DNA of 23,626 bases from Nitrospirae bacterium CG1_02_44_142 (GCA_001871685.1 MNVK01000068.1:1-23626); one strand, 5' to 3'; shown: positions 1 through 7,350, counted from the first letter of the stretch. A program made the numbers and translations. Notes: generated by a model from the letters alone, not told the origin.

Positions 1-37
1 CGAATGCATTCTGAAATTATAAGACCATAAGGATTCT

Positions 38-109
38 GTGAAAAAATATCTCTTAGATACCACTATCATCTCTTATTACCTCAAAGGCTCTGCCCTGCAA
101 TTGAAATAA
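38..109 (+). pseudogene. Truncated VapC-like PIN-domain toxin gene
   Basis: A GTG at 38 opens a 23-codon frame reading MKKYLLDTTIISYYLKGSAL, closed by TAA at 107-109. This matches the usual start of VapC-type PIN-domain RNase toxins: a beta strand, an invariant metal-binding Asp (here D7 in LLDT), then the I/L-S-Y-x-L-K-G helix. The rest of the roughly 130-residue family length is absent, and I see no continuation in another frame before pheA. The frame that enters the window from position 1 and stops at 28-30 could be the end of the partner antitoxin, since it lies 7 bases before the GTG as in vapBC pairs. That part is only positional. The fragment cannot be an active nuclease. Confidence 0.6.
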
Positions 110-138
110 TAAACCGTATTTACTTTTTTAACATCCCC

Positions 139-160
139 TCTCCTTGCAAAAACAAGGGGA
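139..160. other. Small hairpin upstream of pheA
   Basis: TCTCCTTG (139-146) pairs with CAAGGGGA (153-160) around a CAAAAA loop, with one G-T wobble. No T run follows on either strand, so an intrinsic terminator is not supported. It may be an eroded member of the C-run/G-run palindrome family seen elsewhere in the window. Confidence 0.35.
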
Positions 161-173
161 AAACTATTAAAAT
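144..173 (+). promoter_or_regulatory. Weak candidate promoter for the pheA operon
   Basis: TTGCAA (144-149) and TAAAAT (168-173) are 18 bases apart and lie about 35 bases before the pheA ATG. The -35 box overlaps the hairpin at 139-160. Both boxes are imperfect and the region is AT-rich, so this could be chance. It is the best candidate seen before the first gene of the run. Confidence 0.3.
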
Positions 174-208
174 TATTTCTATTCAAACCAATTTTCAGCG
201 GGAGACTT

Positions 209-1279
209 ATGGGAGAGATTGAAAAATTGAGGAATGAGATTGATGCTGTTGACGAAGAGATACTTAAACTTCTCAATAAGAGGTCGCGGATTGTCCTTGA
301 AGTCGCAAATATAAAGCGCAATACCAAGGCAAAGTTTTACTCTCCTGAACGTGAGCAGCAGATACTTGAAAGGCTGGCGTCCATGAATAAGGGGCCGTTT
401 CCCAATGATGCGCTGAGGGCGCTTTACAGAGAGATACTCTCAGCATCTTTATCGCTTGAAGAACCCTTAAAGGTTGCCTATTTTGGCCCTGCTGCGACCT
501 TCACACACCTTGCGGCCTTAAGGCATTTCGGCTCTTCAGCGGACTTTGTCCCTTTTGAAAGCATAAAGGGCGTATTTGAATCGGTTGACTCAGGAAAAAC
601 AGAATCCGGCGTTGTTCCCATAGAGAACTCCACGGAAGGAGTAGTGAGTTACACCCTTGATATGTTCATGGATTATGACCTCAAGATAACAGCCGAGGTT
701 ATGCTTGAAATATCGCATAATCTGCTTTCTTTAACAGGCAGCCGCAAGGACATAAAAAAAATATATTCGCACCCGCAGCCGACAGCGCAGTGCAGGGGCT
801 GGCTTGAAAGAAATCTTCCTAAGATAGAGATAGTTGACGCAATAAGCACGGCCAAAGCCGCAGAACTCGCATCAAAAGACCCGTCATCAGCCGCAATAGC
901 AAGTGAACTTGCCGCAAAGATATACAACCTTAATTTTGTGGAGCGGAGCATAGAAGACAACAAGCACAACTACACGCGGTTTCTTGTAATCTCAAAAACC
1001 ATCGCCCCGAAAACAGGGGAAGATAAGACGTCAATTATGTTCTCTATTAAGGACAAGCCGGGCGCGCTTTACGACATCCTTCAACCCATCAAGAAGGCTA
1101 AGATAAATCTTACGAAACTTGAATCCAGGCCTTCCAGAAGAAAGGCATGGGAATACATCTTCTTTGTGGATATGGAAGGACACATAGAGGAGAAAAAAGT
1201 CAGAAAAGCCATAGAGAATATAAAAGAGGGCTGCCTCTATCTCAAATTTCTCGGCTCTTATCCGCACGGTGGTCAGTAG
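209..1279 (+). CDS. pheA: Bifunctional chorismate mutase / prephenate dehydratase (P-protein)
   Basis: Converts chorismate to prephenate and prephenate to phenylpyruvate, the committed steps to phenylalanine. The 356 residues show the usual P-protein order. An AroQ-type chorismate mutase helix bundle occupies about 1-85 (EIEKLRNEIDAVDEEILKLL, then R-S-R-I). The dehydratase domain is about 88-265, with VAYFGPAATFTHLAA, PIENSTEGVV and the late motif NYTRFLVIS. A C-terminal ACT domain (about 274-350) has the KDKPGALYDIL and NLTKLESRPSR segments that bind phenylalanine, so feedback inhibition is expected. GGGAGA sits just before the ATG. The stop codon overlaps the GTG of hisC by one base, implying coupled translation. 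Length and motifs are complete, with no foreign insertion seen. Confidence 0.97.
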   Translation: MGEIEKLRNEIDAVDEEILKLLNKRSRIVLEVANIKRNTKAKFYSPEREQQILERLASMNKGPFPNDALRALYREILSASLSLEEPLKVAYFGPAATFTHLAALRHFGSSADFVPFESIKGVFESVDSGKTESGVVPIENSTEGVVSYTLDMFMDYDLKITAEVMLEISHNLLSLTGSRKDIKKIYSHPQPTAQCRGWLERNLPKIEIVDAISTAKAAELASKDPSSAAIASELAAKIYNLNFVERSIEDNKHNYTRFLVISKTIAPKTGEDKTSIMFSIKDKPGALYDILQPIKKAKINLTKLESRPSRRKAWEYIFFVDMEGHIEEKKVRKAIENIKEGCLYLKFLGSYPHGGQ

Positions 1280-2415
1280 TGATAAATGTTCCGGAACACA
1301 TAAAGGCGCTCAGGCCTTACACCCCCGGCAAACCCATAGAAGAACTTGAGCGGGAACTCGGGATAAAAAACCCCATAAAGCTTGCCTCAAACGAAAACCC
1401 CATAGGCCCTTCTCCTGCGGCTGTCAGGGCAATAACGGCAGGGCTGAAAAAAACACTGAACAGATACCCTGATGGAAACGGCTATTACCTCAAAAACGCT
1501 CTGGCAAAAAAACTCTCAAAAAATCCCCCCTTCCCCCCCTTTAATAAAGGGGGGCAGAGGGAGATTACTTATAATATTACTCCTGAAAACATTATACTCG
1601 GAAACGGCTCAAATGAACTTCTTGACATAGCAGCCAGGGCCTTCTTAGCTCCGGGTGATGAGGCTATTATGGCGCATCCTTCTTTCGTTGTTTACGCAAT
1701 GGCTGTACAGGCAGCAGGAGGAAAGGCAATTCAGTCTCCGCTCAGGGATTACAGACATGACCTTGACGCAATGCTGAGCGCTGTAACGCCAAAGACAAAG
1801 ATGCTGTTTATAGCAAATCCTAATAATCCGACAGGCACAATGAATACAAAGGGAGAATTTGACAGGTTGATGAGAAAAATCAGGGACGGCATACTTGTAG
1901 TTGTTGATGAGGCATACTATGAATATGTCAATGATACCCGATACGCCGACAGCTTTAAACATTTCAGGGCGGGCAGGGATATTCTGATTCTCAGAACCTT
2001 CTCCAAGATTTACGGGCTTGCAGGATTAAGGATTGGCTATGGTATTGCAAGACAGGACATAATAACCGAGATGAATAAGGTGCGCGCGCCGTTCAACACA
2101 AACTCCGTTGCGCAGAAAGCCGCAATAGAGGCTTTAAAGGACAAAGGCCATATCAAAAAATCAAGAGAGATAAACAACAAAGGCAAAAAATATCTCTACA
2201 AAGAACTTTCTTCTCTCGGAATAAGCTATGCCCCTACAGAGGCAAATTTCATTTATATTCCTGCCGCAGGTTCAATGGATATTTATAAAAAACTTCTGTA
2301 TGATGGAGTTATTGTCAGACCAACGGGGCCTGACGCAATACGGGTGACCATAGGTCTGCCTGAGGAAAATAAGAAATTTATAAAAGCAATGAAAACCGTT
2401 ATGCGTAATCAGTAA
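1279..2415 (+). CDS. hisC: HisC-family PLP aminotransferase with in-frame repeat insertion
   Basis: Fold-type I PLP aminotransferase of the histidinol-phosphate aminotransferase family, 378 residues from a GTG start. The Schiff-base lysine is K243 in RTFSKIYGLAGLRIGYG. D210 (VVVDEAYYEY) contacts the pyridine nitrogen, and ANPNNPTGT (179-187) is the family Asn-Pro segment. The GTG at 1279 overlaps the pheA stop, and the protein then starts as family members do (INVPEHIKALRPYTPGKP). A farther upstream in-frame start at 1147 would lie deep inside pheA and is unlikely. Residues about 81-97 (NPPFPPFNKGGQRE region) come from a palindromic element and split the usual junction between the LAKKL helix and the TPENIILGNGS strand. 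The last residues (MRNQ) come from another repeat. Sitting between pheA and aroF, it may transaminate phenylpyruvate or 4-hydroxyphenylpyruvate/prephenate rather than, or as well as, histidinol phosphate. That role is inferred. Confidence 0.93.
   Translation: MINVPEHIKALRPYTPGKPIEELERELGIKNPIKLASNENPIGPSPAAVRAITAGLKKTLNRYPDGNGYYLKNALAKKLSKNPPFPPFNKGGQREITYNITPENIILGNGSNELLDIAARAFLAPGDEAIMAHPSFVVYAMAVQAAGGKAIQSPLRDYRHDLDAMLSAVTPKTKMLFIANPNNPTGTMNTKGEFDRLMRKIRDGILVVVDEAYYEYVNDTRYADSFKHFRAGRDILILRTFSKIYGLAGLRIGYGIARQDIITEMNKVRAPFNTNSVAQKAAIEALKDKGHIKKSREINNKGKKYLYKELSSLGISYAPTEANFIYIPAAGSMDIYKKLLYDGVIVRPTGPDAIRVTIGLPEENKKFIKAMKTVMRNQ
1522..1568. repeat. C-run/G-run palindromic element, copy 1 (inside hisC)
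   Basis: A perfect 9-bp inner stem, CCCCCCTTT (1534-1542) with AAAGGGGGG (1546-1554), is enclosed by imperfect outer arms (AATCCCCCC at 1522-1530 and AGGGAGATT ending at 1566). It reads through as NPPFPPFNKGGQREI without a stop or frameshift. Confidence 0.85.
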
Positions 2416-2467
2416 TGCGTAATGAGTTAAAGAATTACTTATCACGCATCACGCTTAACGCTTCACG
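2401..2467. repeat. Imperfect palindromic repeat at the hisC 3' end
   Basis: The segment contains iterations of TGCGTAAT/CACGCAT/CACGC. ATGCGTAATGAGTTAA (2415-2430) pairs imperfectly with TTACTTATCACGCAT (2435-2449). The hisC stop (2413-2415) and its last four codons lie within it, so the repeat appears to have replaced the native end. It ends a few bases before the aroF ribosome binding site. Confidence 0.6.
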
Positions 2468-2486
2468 GCATTTAATGGAGGAATAA

Positions 2487-3512
2487 ATGGATATAATAGT
2501 TTTAAACCGTAAGGCTACTGAAAAAAACATCGCCCACCTGCTCAAAAAACTTGAAAGCAAGGGATTGAAGGCAACTATCTCGCGAGGCATCGAAAAAACA
2601 GTTATAGGCGTCATAGGCGATACCTCACGGATAACAGAGGAAGAAGAGAATGCCGTTCGGGTTATGAAAGGCGTTGAGGATGTGATGAGAATCCTCAAAC
2701 CTTACAAACTTGCAAGCAGGGATTTCAAGGCACAGAACACGATAATAAAAGTCAAAGGAAAAGTTATCGGAGGCAAAAAAATACCTGTTATTGCAGGGCC
2801 GTGCGCTGTTGAAAACAGAGCCATAATGATAAACATAGCTGAGAAGGTTAAAGCGGCAGGGGCGTCGTTTATAAGAGGAGGCGCTTATAAACCCAGGACC
2901 TCGCCTTATTCATTTCAGGGACTTGGAGAGGAAGGGCTTCAGTACCTTGCCGAGGCGGGCAGAAAAACAGGGCTGCCTGTTGTCACAGAGATAATGGACC
3001 CAAGAGATTTGGAGACAATACTTCAATATACAGACATAATTCAAATAGGGGCAAGGAATATGCAGAATTTCAGGTTGCTGCTTGAGGTGGGAATGTGCAG
3101 TAAACCGGTTCTTCTCAAAAGAGGGCTTTCAGCCACAATCAAGGAATGGCTTATGGCAGCGGAGTATGTAATGTCAAAGGGCAATCAGGAGGTTATCCTC
3201 TGCGAAAGAGGCATAAGGACCTTTGAGACAGCGACAAGAAACACCCTGGACCTCAGCGCGGTGCCTGTGCTGAAACAAAAAACGCATCTGCCTGTTGTAG
3301 TGGACCCGAGCCACGGCGTCGGCAAATGGGACCTCGTTGCTCCGATGGCAAAGGCTGCTGTTGCAGTCGGCGCAGACGGGCTTCTCATAGAAGTGCATAC
3401 GAATCCTGAAAATGCAATGTCAGACGGGGAACAGTCATTAAAACCTGACGCCTTTAAAAAGTTGATGCTTGAATTAAAACCGATAGCAAAGGCTGTTGGA
3501 AGAGAGATATAA
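2487..3512 (+). CDS. aroF: 3-deoxy-7-phosphoheptulonate (DAHP) synthase, type I-beta
   Basis: Condenses phosphoenolpyruvate and erythrose 4-phosphate to DAHP, the first shikimate pathway step. The 341 residues comprise a ferredoxin-like regulatory domain at about 1-72 (MDIIVLNRKATEKNIAHLLK) joined to the KDO8P synthase-like barrel, the layout of type I-beta enzymes such as that of Thermotoga. Barrel landmarks are AGPCAVEN (103-110) with metal ligand C106, KPRTSPYSFQGLGEEGL from 135, QIGARNMQNF, LLKRG and the late VVVDPSHGVGK metal/phosphate segment. GGAGG stands 7 bases before the ATG. The N-terminal domain is the known site of tyrosine/phenylalanine inhibition in this subfamily, so feedback control is likely. 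It lies in line with hisC and tyrA. Confidence 0.96.
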   Translation: MDIIVLNRKATEKNIAHLLKKLESKGLKATISRGIEKTVIGVIGDTSRITEEEENAVRVMKGVEDVMRILKPYKLASRDFKAQNTIIKVKGKVIGGKKIPVIAGPCAVENRAIMINIAEKVKAAGASFIRGGAYKPRTSPYSFQGLGEEGLQYLAEAGRKTGLPVVTEIMDPRDLETILQYTDIIQIGARNMQNFRLLLEVGMCSKPVLLKRGLSATIKEWLMAAEYVMSKGNQEVILCERGIRTFETATRNTLDLSAVPVLKQKTHLPVVVDPSHGVGKWDLVAPMAKAAVAVGADGLLIEVHTNPENAMSDGEQSLKPDAFKKLMLELKPIAKAVGREI

Positions 3513-3563
3513 ATAAAATCCAAAATTTAAAGAGCAAAATTCAAAATATAGGTTTAAAACTTA

Positions 3564-4496
3564 GTGAAAAAGTTATATCCAAATAAAGATGCTGGAACTC
3601 TGAAGAGCGATTCACCGATTCACCGATTCACCGATTCACCGGGCAGCATTTTTTTTAATAAAGTCACTATTCTCGGCGTAGGTTTAATCGGCGCATCATT
3701 TGCCCTGGCCCTGAAGAAAAGAGGGCTGTGCAGGCACATTGCAGGCTATGGCAGAAAAGAAAATAACCTCAAGAAAGCGCTGGGGATGAACATAATTGAT
3801 TCTTTTGATATTGACGCATCAAAGGCCTGCGCTGACTCCGACCTGATTTTATTCGCCATCCCTGTCGGCTGTTTCACAGAGACGGCAAAAAAAATAAACG
3901 GCTCCTTAAAAAAAGGCGCAATTGTAACAGACGTCGGCAGCGTTAAAGGAAAACTTGTCAGGGATATGGAAGCCCTGATGCCTGAGGATGTAAGTTTCGT
4001 AGGCGGGCATCCGATAGCAGGAAGCGACAGGATGGGAATAGACACAGCAGCAGCAGATTTATTTATAGGCGCAAGATGCATATTAACACCAACGGAAAAG
4101 ACGGATAAGACTGCACTGAAAAAAATCGCGGGCTTATGGGAGTCCTTCGGCTCAAAAGTCTCTACTCTGGATGCAGAGGAGCATGACAGGATATACGCTG
4201 CCGTAAGCCATCTTCCCCATCTTATTGCCTATGCAATCGTCAATACCGTTGATGAGATAAACAACTCTTATCTCGGATATGCAGGCAACGGATTTAAAGA
4301 CACAACGCGGATTGCGGCAAGCTCCCCTGAACTATGGCGCGATATATCCCTTATGAACAGAGATAATATTCTTGAGTTCATAGCGCTTTTCAAAAAAAAT
4401 CTCGACAGCCTCAGCGGCTATTTAAAGACTGCAAATTCTGAGGCTCTTGAAAAGGAATTTAAAAAAGCCAAGGCGCTGAGGGAAGATGTCAGATAG
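3564..4496 (+). CDS. tyrA: Prephenate (or arogenate) dehydrogenase; start uncertain
   Basis: NAD(P)-dependent oxidative decarboxylation of prephenate (or arogenate) on the tyrosine branch. The core starts at about residue 33 with KVTILGVGLIGAS, whose GVGLIG (38-43) is the dinucleotide loop. Further motifs are FAIPVG, TDVGSVKG (122-129), GGHPIAGSDRMG with the substrate-binding H149, and AVSHLPHLIAYA. The open frame can only begin at GTG 3564, which lacks a convincing ribosome binding site, and residues 15-26 are translated from a tandem 8-bp repeat. Family members normally start two to four residues before KVTILG, so the native start may have been at or near the ATT at 3648. An unusual start, a lost ATG or a repeat-fused N-terminus are all possible. 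The last 11 bases overlap aroA. Confidence 0.93.
   Translation: MKKLYPNKDAGTLKSDSPIHRFTDSPGSIFFNKVTILGVGLIGASFALALKKRGLCRHIAGYGRKENNLKKALGMNIIDSFDIDASKACADSDLILFAIPVGCFTETAKKINGSLKKGAIVTDVGSVKGKLVRDMEALMPEDVSFVGGHPIAGSDRMGIDTAAADLFIGARCILTPTEKTDKTALKKIAGLWESFGSKVSTLDAEEHDRIYAAVSHLPHLIAYAIVNTVDEINNSYLGYAGNGFKDTTRIAASSPELWRDISLMNRDNILEFIALFKKNLDSLSGYLKTANSEALEKEFKKAKALREDVR
3608..3641 (+). repeat. 8-bp tandem repeat (CGATTCAC, four copies) in the tyrA 5' region
   Basis: Four perfect contiguous copies of CGATTCAC occupy 3608-3639, followed by CG. Because 8 is not a multiple of 3, gain or loss of one unit would shift the frame between GTG 3564 and the tyrA core. A run of eight T residues follows at 3650-3657. 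Confidence 0.9.
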
Positions 4497-5835
4497 CATA
4501 GAATTAAAAAAGGCAAAAAAATTAAAAGGCAAAATCATTCCTCCCCCTGATAAATCCATATCTCACAGGGCAGTCATCCTCTCCTCTTTAGCAAAAGGCA
4601 AAAGCATTGTCAGAAATTTTCTCAGGGCTGAAGATACAATGAGCACCCTTAATGCTTTCAGAAAACTTGGCGTTGATATAGAGGAAAAGTCACCCCCCCG
4701 CCGCCCCCCCTTAGCAAGGGGGGGATGGGGGGGTGAAGATACTTCCTCTGGCGACATCATAATTCATGGTAAAGGGTTACACGGACTTAAGGAGCCTGAA
4801 GATGTAATCTACTGCGGCAACTCAGGCACAACAATGAGGCTTCTTTCCGGAGTCCTTTCAGGCAATCCCTTCCTTTCTGTACTCACAGGCGACAGTTCTT
4901 TAAGGTCAAGACCAATGGCAAGAATCATCAACCCCTTGAGGCAGATGGGCGCTGATATAATGGCAAGAGATAATGACAGGTATCCTCCAATAGTGATAAG
5001 AGGCAGAAAACTCAAAGCAATAAAATATGACATGCCTGTTGCAAGCGCACAGGTCAAATCAGCGCTGCTGCTTGCAGGCCTCTATGCAGACGGAGAAACA
5101 GAGATATCGGAGCCGATAAAATCCCGCGACCACACAGAGCGGATGCTGTCATCTTGCGGCGTCAGGATTAATATTGAAAGGCTCAAAATAAAGATTAAAG
5201 GCGGACAGGAACTGAAAGCAAAAGATATGGATGTGCCCGGAGACTTTTCATCTGCGGCATTTTTCGTTGCCGCTGCAATGCTGATACCTGACTCTGATAT
5301 AACGATAAAAGGCGTTGGCATAAATCCTACAAGAACAGGGCTGCTTGACGTCCTTAAAACAATGGGCGCAGAGATAGAATTGACGAATATTAGAGATGTC
5401 TCAGGAGAACCTGTGGCAGATATTTATTGCAAGACTGCGGACGGGCTAAGAGCAGTAAAGCTCGGCAGAGAGATTATGCCTTCTCTTATAGACGAGTTCC
5501 CCATTCTTTGCGTTCTTGGGACTCAGGCAGATGGCGTAACGGAAATAAGAGGGGCAGAAGAATTAAGGTTTAAAGAATCCGACAGGATAAAGGCAATGGC
5601 AGCAGAAATGAGAAAAATGGGCGTAGAAGCAGAAGAACTCAGCGATGGAATAAGCATCAAAGGAAATACAAACCTTAAAGGAGCATCCATAAACAGCTAT
5701 GGAGACCACAGGATTGCAATGGCATTCTCAGTTGCGGCATTGATTGCAAAGGGCAAAACTACAATAAACGGCATATCGTCTGTGAATATATCATTCCCTG
5801 GATTTTTTGAGATATTGAGGAGGTTAACACGCTGA
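4486..5835 (+). CDS. aroA: 3-phosphoshikimate 1-carboxyvinyltransferase (EPSP synthase) with in-frame repeat insertion
   Basis: Transfers enolpyruvate from PEP to shikimate 3-phosphate. Motifs across 449 residues are PPPDKSISHRAVILSS (19-34), YCGNSGTTMRLLSG (from 109), LRSRPMARI, SAQVKSALLLAGL, EPIKSRDHTERML, GDFSSAAFF, NPTRTGLLDVL, and the late LRFKESDRIKA and YGDHRIAMAF segments. The RDHTE, SAQVK and NPTR signatures resemble class II enzymes more than the E. coli class. The loop glycine of GNSGTT is retained, so glyphosate tolerance should not be assumed. Residues about 69-83 (SPPRRPPLARGGWGG) come from a palindromic element inserted between GVDIEE and the IIIHGKGL strand. The start lies 11 bases inside tyrA, with GAGGGAAG just upstream. 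Confidence 0.97.
   Translation: MSDSIELKKAKKLKGKIIPPPDKSISHRAVILSSLAKGKSIVRNFLRAEDTMSTLNAFRKLGVDIEEKSPPRRPPLARGGWGGEDTSSGDIIIHGKGLHGLKEPEDVIYCGNSGTTMRLLSGVLSGNPFLSVLTGDSSLRSRPMARIINPLRQMGADIMARDNDRYPPIVIRGRKLKAIKYDMPVASAQVKSALLLAGLYADGETEISEPIKSRDHTERMLSSCGVRINIERLKIKIKGGQELKAKDMDVPGDFSSAAFFVAAAMLIPDSDITIKGVGINPTRTGLLDVLKTMGAEIELTNIRDVSGEPVADIYCKTADGLRAVKLGREIMPSLIDEFPILCVLGTQADGVTEIRGAEELRFKESDRIKAMAAEMRKMGVEAEELSDGISIKGNTNLKGASINSYGDHRIAMAFSVAALIAKGKTTINGISSVNISFPGFFEILRRLTR
4690..4736. repeat. C-run/G-run palindromic element, copy 2 (inside aroA)
   Basis: Outer arms TCACCCCCCC (4690-4699) and GGGGGGGTGA (4727-4736) are perfect complements over 10 bp. Inner arms CCCCCCCTT (4704-4712) and AAGGGGGGG (4716-4724) are perfect over 9 bp around AGC. 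The element is translated in frame. Confidence 0.92.
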
Positions 5836-5888
5836 ATTAAGGAGAAAAGGGAATAAGATTGAGAGGGGAAATTGAGAATGAATAATAT

Positions 5889-5924
5889 GGGATGTGTCCC
5901 TAATAAAATGCTTGCTGAAGCATT
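5889..5924. other. Twin hairpins in the aroA-cmk gap
   Basis: GGGA/TCCC around TGTG (5889-5900) is followed by AATGCTT/AAGCATT around GCTG (5907-5924). No T run follows, so an intrinsic terminator is not supported. The 140-base gap also holds a 24-codon frame (5878-5952) with a purine-rich lead but no recognisable product. Confidence 0.4.
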
Positions 5925-5975
5925 CCTGCCTTACATAAATCGCTCAACTTAAGTTAGAATATCAATTATTAATTC

Positions 5976-6692
5976 ATGGGAAAGGTTATTGCCATAGACG
6001 GCCCTTCAGGAGCGGGCAAGGGAACAATTGCCAAACTCCTTGCCGCAGAACTTGGGTTCAGCTGCCTTGACACAGGGGCGCTTTACAGGGCAGCAGCCCT
6101 TGCCTTAAGAGAAAAGGGAATAAACCCTGAAGACAGCGACGAGAAGATTGCAAGCGCTTTGAAGGGTATCAGCATTGCTTTCAAAGACGGCAGGGTATTT
6201 CTGAAAGAAAACTCTGAAGTTACCCCCCCAATCCCCCCCTTGCCAAGGGGGGGAGAAAGAGGGGGTGGCGGGGATGTATCAGAACTCATAAGGTCAACAG
6301 AGATAGGCCATTATTCTTCTGTATTTTCTGCAAGAAAGGTTGTAAGGGATTTTCTTCTTGATATTCAGAGAAGCGCTTCGCTTAACGCCGACCTTGTAGC
6401 GGAGGGAAGGGATATGACAACGGTTGTGTTTCCTGAGGCATGGAAAAAATTCTATCTTGATGCGTCTGTTGAAGAGCGGGCCAGGAGGCGCTATCTCCAG
6501 TTAAAAGAAAAAGGAATTAACATAACCGAATCAGAGGCGGAGAAGGACGTTGTGGAAAGAGACGCGAGGGATTCGGGCAGGGACCTTGCCCCGCTCAGGA
6601 AAGCTGATGATGCTGTCCTCATAGATTCCTCAAGGATGACAATAAATGAGGTTTTGGAAAATATCCTAAAGGTCGTAAGGGGAGACCATTGA
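5976..6692 (+). CDS. cmk: Cytidylate kinase with in-frame repeat insertion
   Basis: Phosphorylates CMP and dCMP using ATP. The P-loop is GPSGAGKGT (9-17). The NMP-binding part includes DTGALYRAAA (32-41) and SARKVVRDFLLDIQR. AEGRDMTTVVFP (142-153) carries the catalytic/CMP-binding R145 and D146. The LID is represented by ARRRYLQLKEKG and the conserved RDARDSGRDLAPL. At 238 residues it is about 16 longer than usual because residues about 83-99 (TPPIPPLPRGGERGGGG) come from a palindromic element placed in the loop that normally reads N-G-x-D-V-S/T. The ATG at 5976 has no evident Shine-Dalgarno sequence, which is unusual beside its neighbours. Its stop overlaps the TTG of the next gene. The aroA-cmk-ispH-rpsA order is common in several phyla. 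Confidence 0.95.
   Translation: MGKVIAIDGPSGAGKGTIAKLLAAELGFSCLDTGALYRAAALALREKGINPEDSDEKIASALKGISIAFKDGRVFLKENSEVTPPIPPLPRGGERGGGGDVSELIRSTEIGHYSSVFSARKVVRDFLLDIQRSASLNADLVAEGRDMTTVVFPEAWKKFYLDASVEERARRRYLQLKEKGINITESEAEKDVVERDARDSGRDLAPLRKADDAVLIDSSRMTINEVLENILKVVRGDH
6221..6267. repeat. C-run/G-run palindromic element, copy 3 (inside cmk)
   Basis: Inner stem CCCCCCCTT (6233-6241) with AAGGGGGGG (6245-6253) around GCC, plus outer arms ACCCCCCC (from 6222) and GGGGGT (6261-6266). The reading frame through it gives TPPIPPLPRGGERGG, the same peptide register as the copies in aroA and pilS. Confidence 0.9.
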
Positions 6693-7312
6693 CCTTAGCT
6701 TATAGGTTTGCCACAACCTTTTTCTTCCTGCTCTTTAAAATCTTTTTCAGGCTTAAGATTGACGGCATAGAAAAAGTTCCCCAAAAAGGCGGCGTTATTG
6801 TGGCGTCAAACCACGCCAGCCATTTAGACCCTCTGGTAATAGGTTCTGCAATAAGAAAGAGGCAGGCAACTTTCATGGCAAAAAGAGGGCTTTTCAAGAT
6901 ACCGTTCATCGGCGCCTTTGTAAAAACATTCTCATTCCCTGTTGACAGAGGCGCTCCGCAGCCATCTACGATAAAAGAGGCGGTGAGGCGGTTAAAAAAC
7001 GGCGAACTGATAGTTATGTTTCCTGAAGGCGGAAGGAGCAGAGATGGCAGCCTTCTTGATGCAAAAAGGGGGGCCGGCATGATAGCGGCAATGTCAAAGG
7101 CAGTGATTGTTCCTGCGTTTATTGATGGCGCTGATAAGGCGCTTCCCGCAGGCGCAAGATATATAAAGCTGTCTAATATCAAAATATTTTTTGGGAATCC
7201 AATTGAAACAAAAGGGACAGAAACAGGCAAGGATTTCCAGGAGAAAATCGGGAGTGATATAATGAAAGAGATTAAAAATTTAAAGTTGAAAGTTGAAAAT
7301 ACCCCCCTTTAA
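6689..7312 (+). CDS. plsC: 1-acyl-sn-glycerol-3-phosphate acyltransferase (PlsC-like)
   Basis: Acylates lysophosphatidate to phosphatidate at the inner membrane in phospholipid synthesis. The 207 residues begin with a hydrophobic anchor (about 5-22, FATTFFFLLFKIFF). The four acyltransferase blocks follow: NHASHLD with the H42-x4-D47 charge-relay pair, the block around PFIGAFVK and FPVDRG, FPEGGRSRDG (111-120), and VPAFIDGAD. TTG 6689 is chosen because it sits in a 4-base overlap with the cmk stop, preceded by AAGGGGAG. The final residues (about VENTPL) and the stop codon TAA at 7310-7312 are supplied by the palindromic element that follows, so the native C-terminus has been replaced by a few repeat-encoded residues. 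Exact acyl donor and position specificity cannot be read from the sequence. Confidence 0.92.
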   Translation: MTLAYRFATTFFFLLFKIFFRLKIDGIEKVPQKGGVIVASNHASHLDPLVIGSAIRKRQATFMAKRGLFKIPFIGAFVKTFSFPVDRGAPQPSTIKEAVRRLKNGELIVMFPEGGRSRDGSLLDAKRGAGMIAAMSKAVIVPAFIDGADKALPAGARYIKLSNIKIFFGNPIETKGTETGKDFQEKIGSDIMKEIKNLKLKVENTPL

Positions 7313-7350
7313 TTCCCCCCTTATCAAGGGGGGATGTAGGGGGGTGTTAA
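7299..7350. repeat. C-run/G-run palindromic element, copy 4 (plsC-ispH gap)
   Basis: Outer arms ACCCCCC (7301-7307) and GGGGGGT (7339-7345), inner arms CCCCCCTT (7315-7322) and AAGGGGGG (7326-7333) around ATC. It is nearly identical over about 50 bp to the copies at 19348 and 21822, in the same plus-strand orientation, and contains the plsC stop codon. Confidence 0.93.

Noticed and set aside
1147..1278. Longer hisC starting inside pheA
   Set aside because: The extra 44 residues are an out-of-frame reading of the pheA ACT-domain region. GTG 1279 gives a normal family N-terminus and a one-base overlap.
5878..5952. 24-codon frame before cmk as a leader peptide
   Set aside because: There is no attenuator-like codon run or terminator, and the frame overlaps palindromes that look like repeat DNA. 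The evidence is too thin for a gene call.
6700..7230. Minus-strand open frame of 176 codons opposite plsC
   Set aside because: It is a shadow of the plsC codons with no ribosome binding site or known motif.
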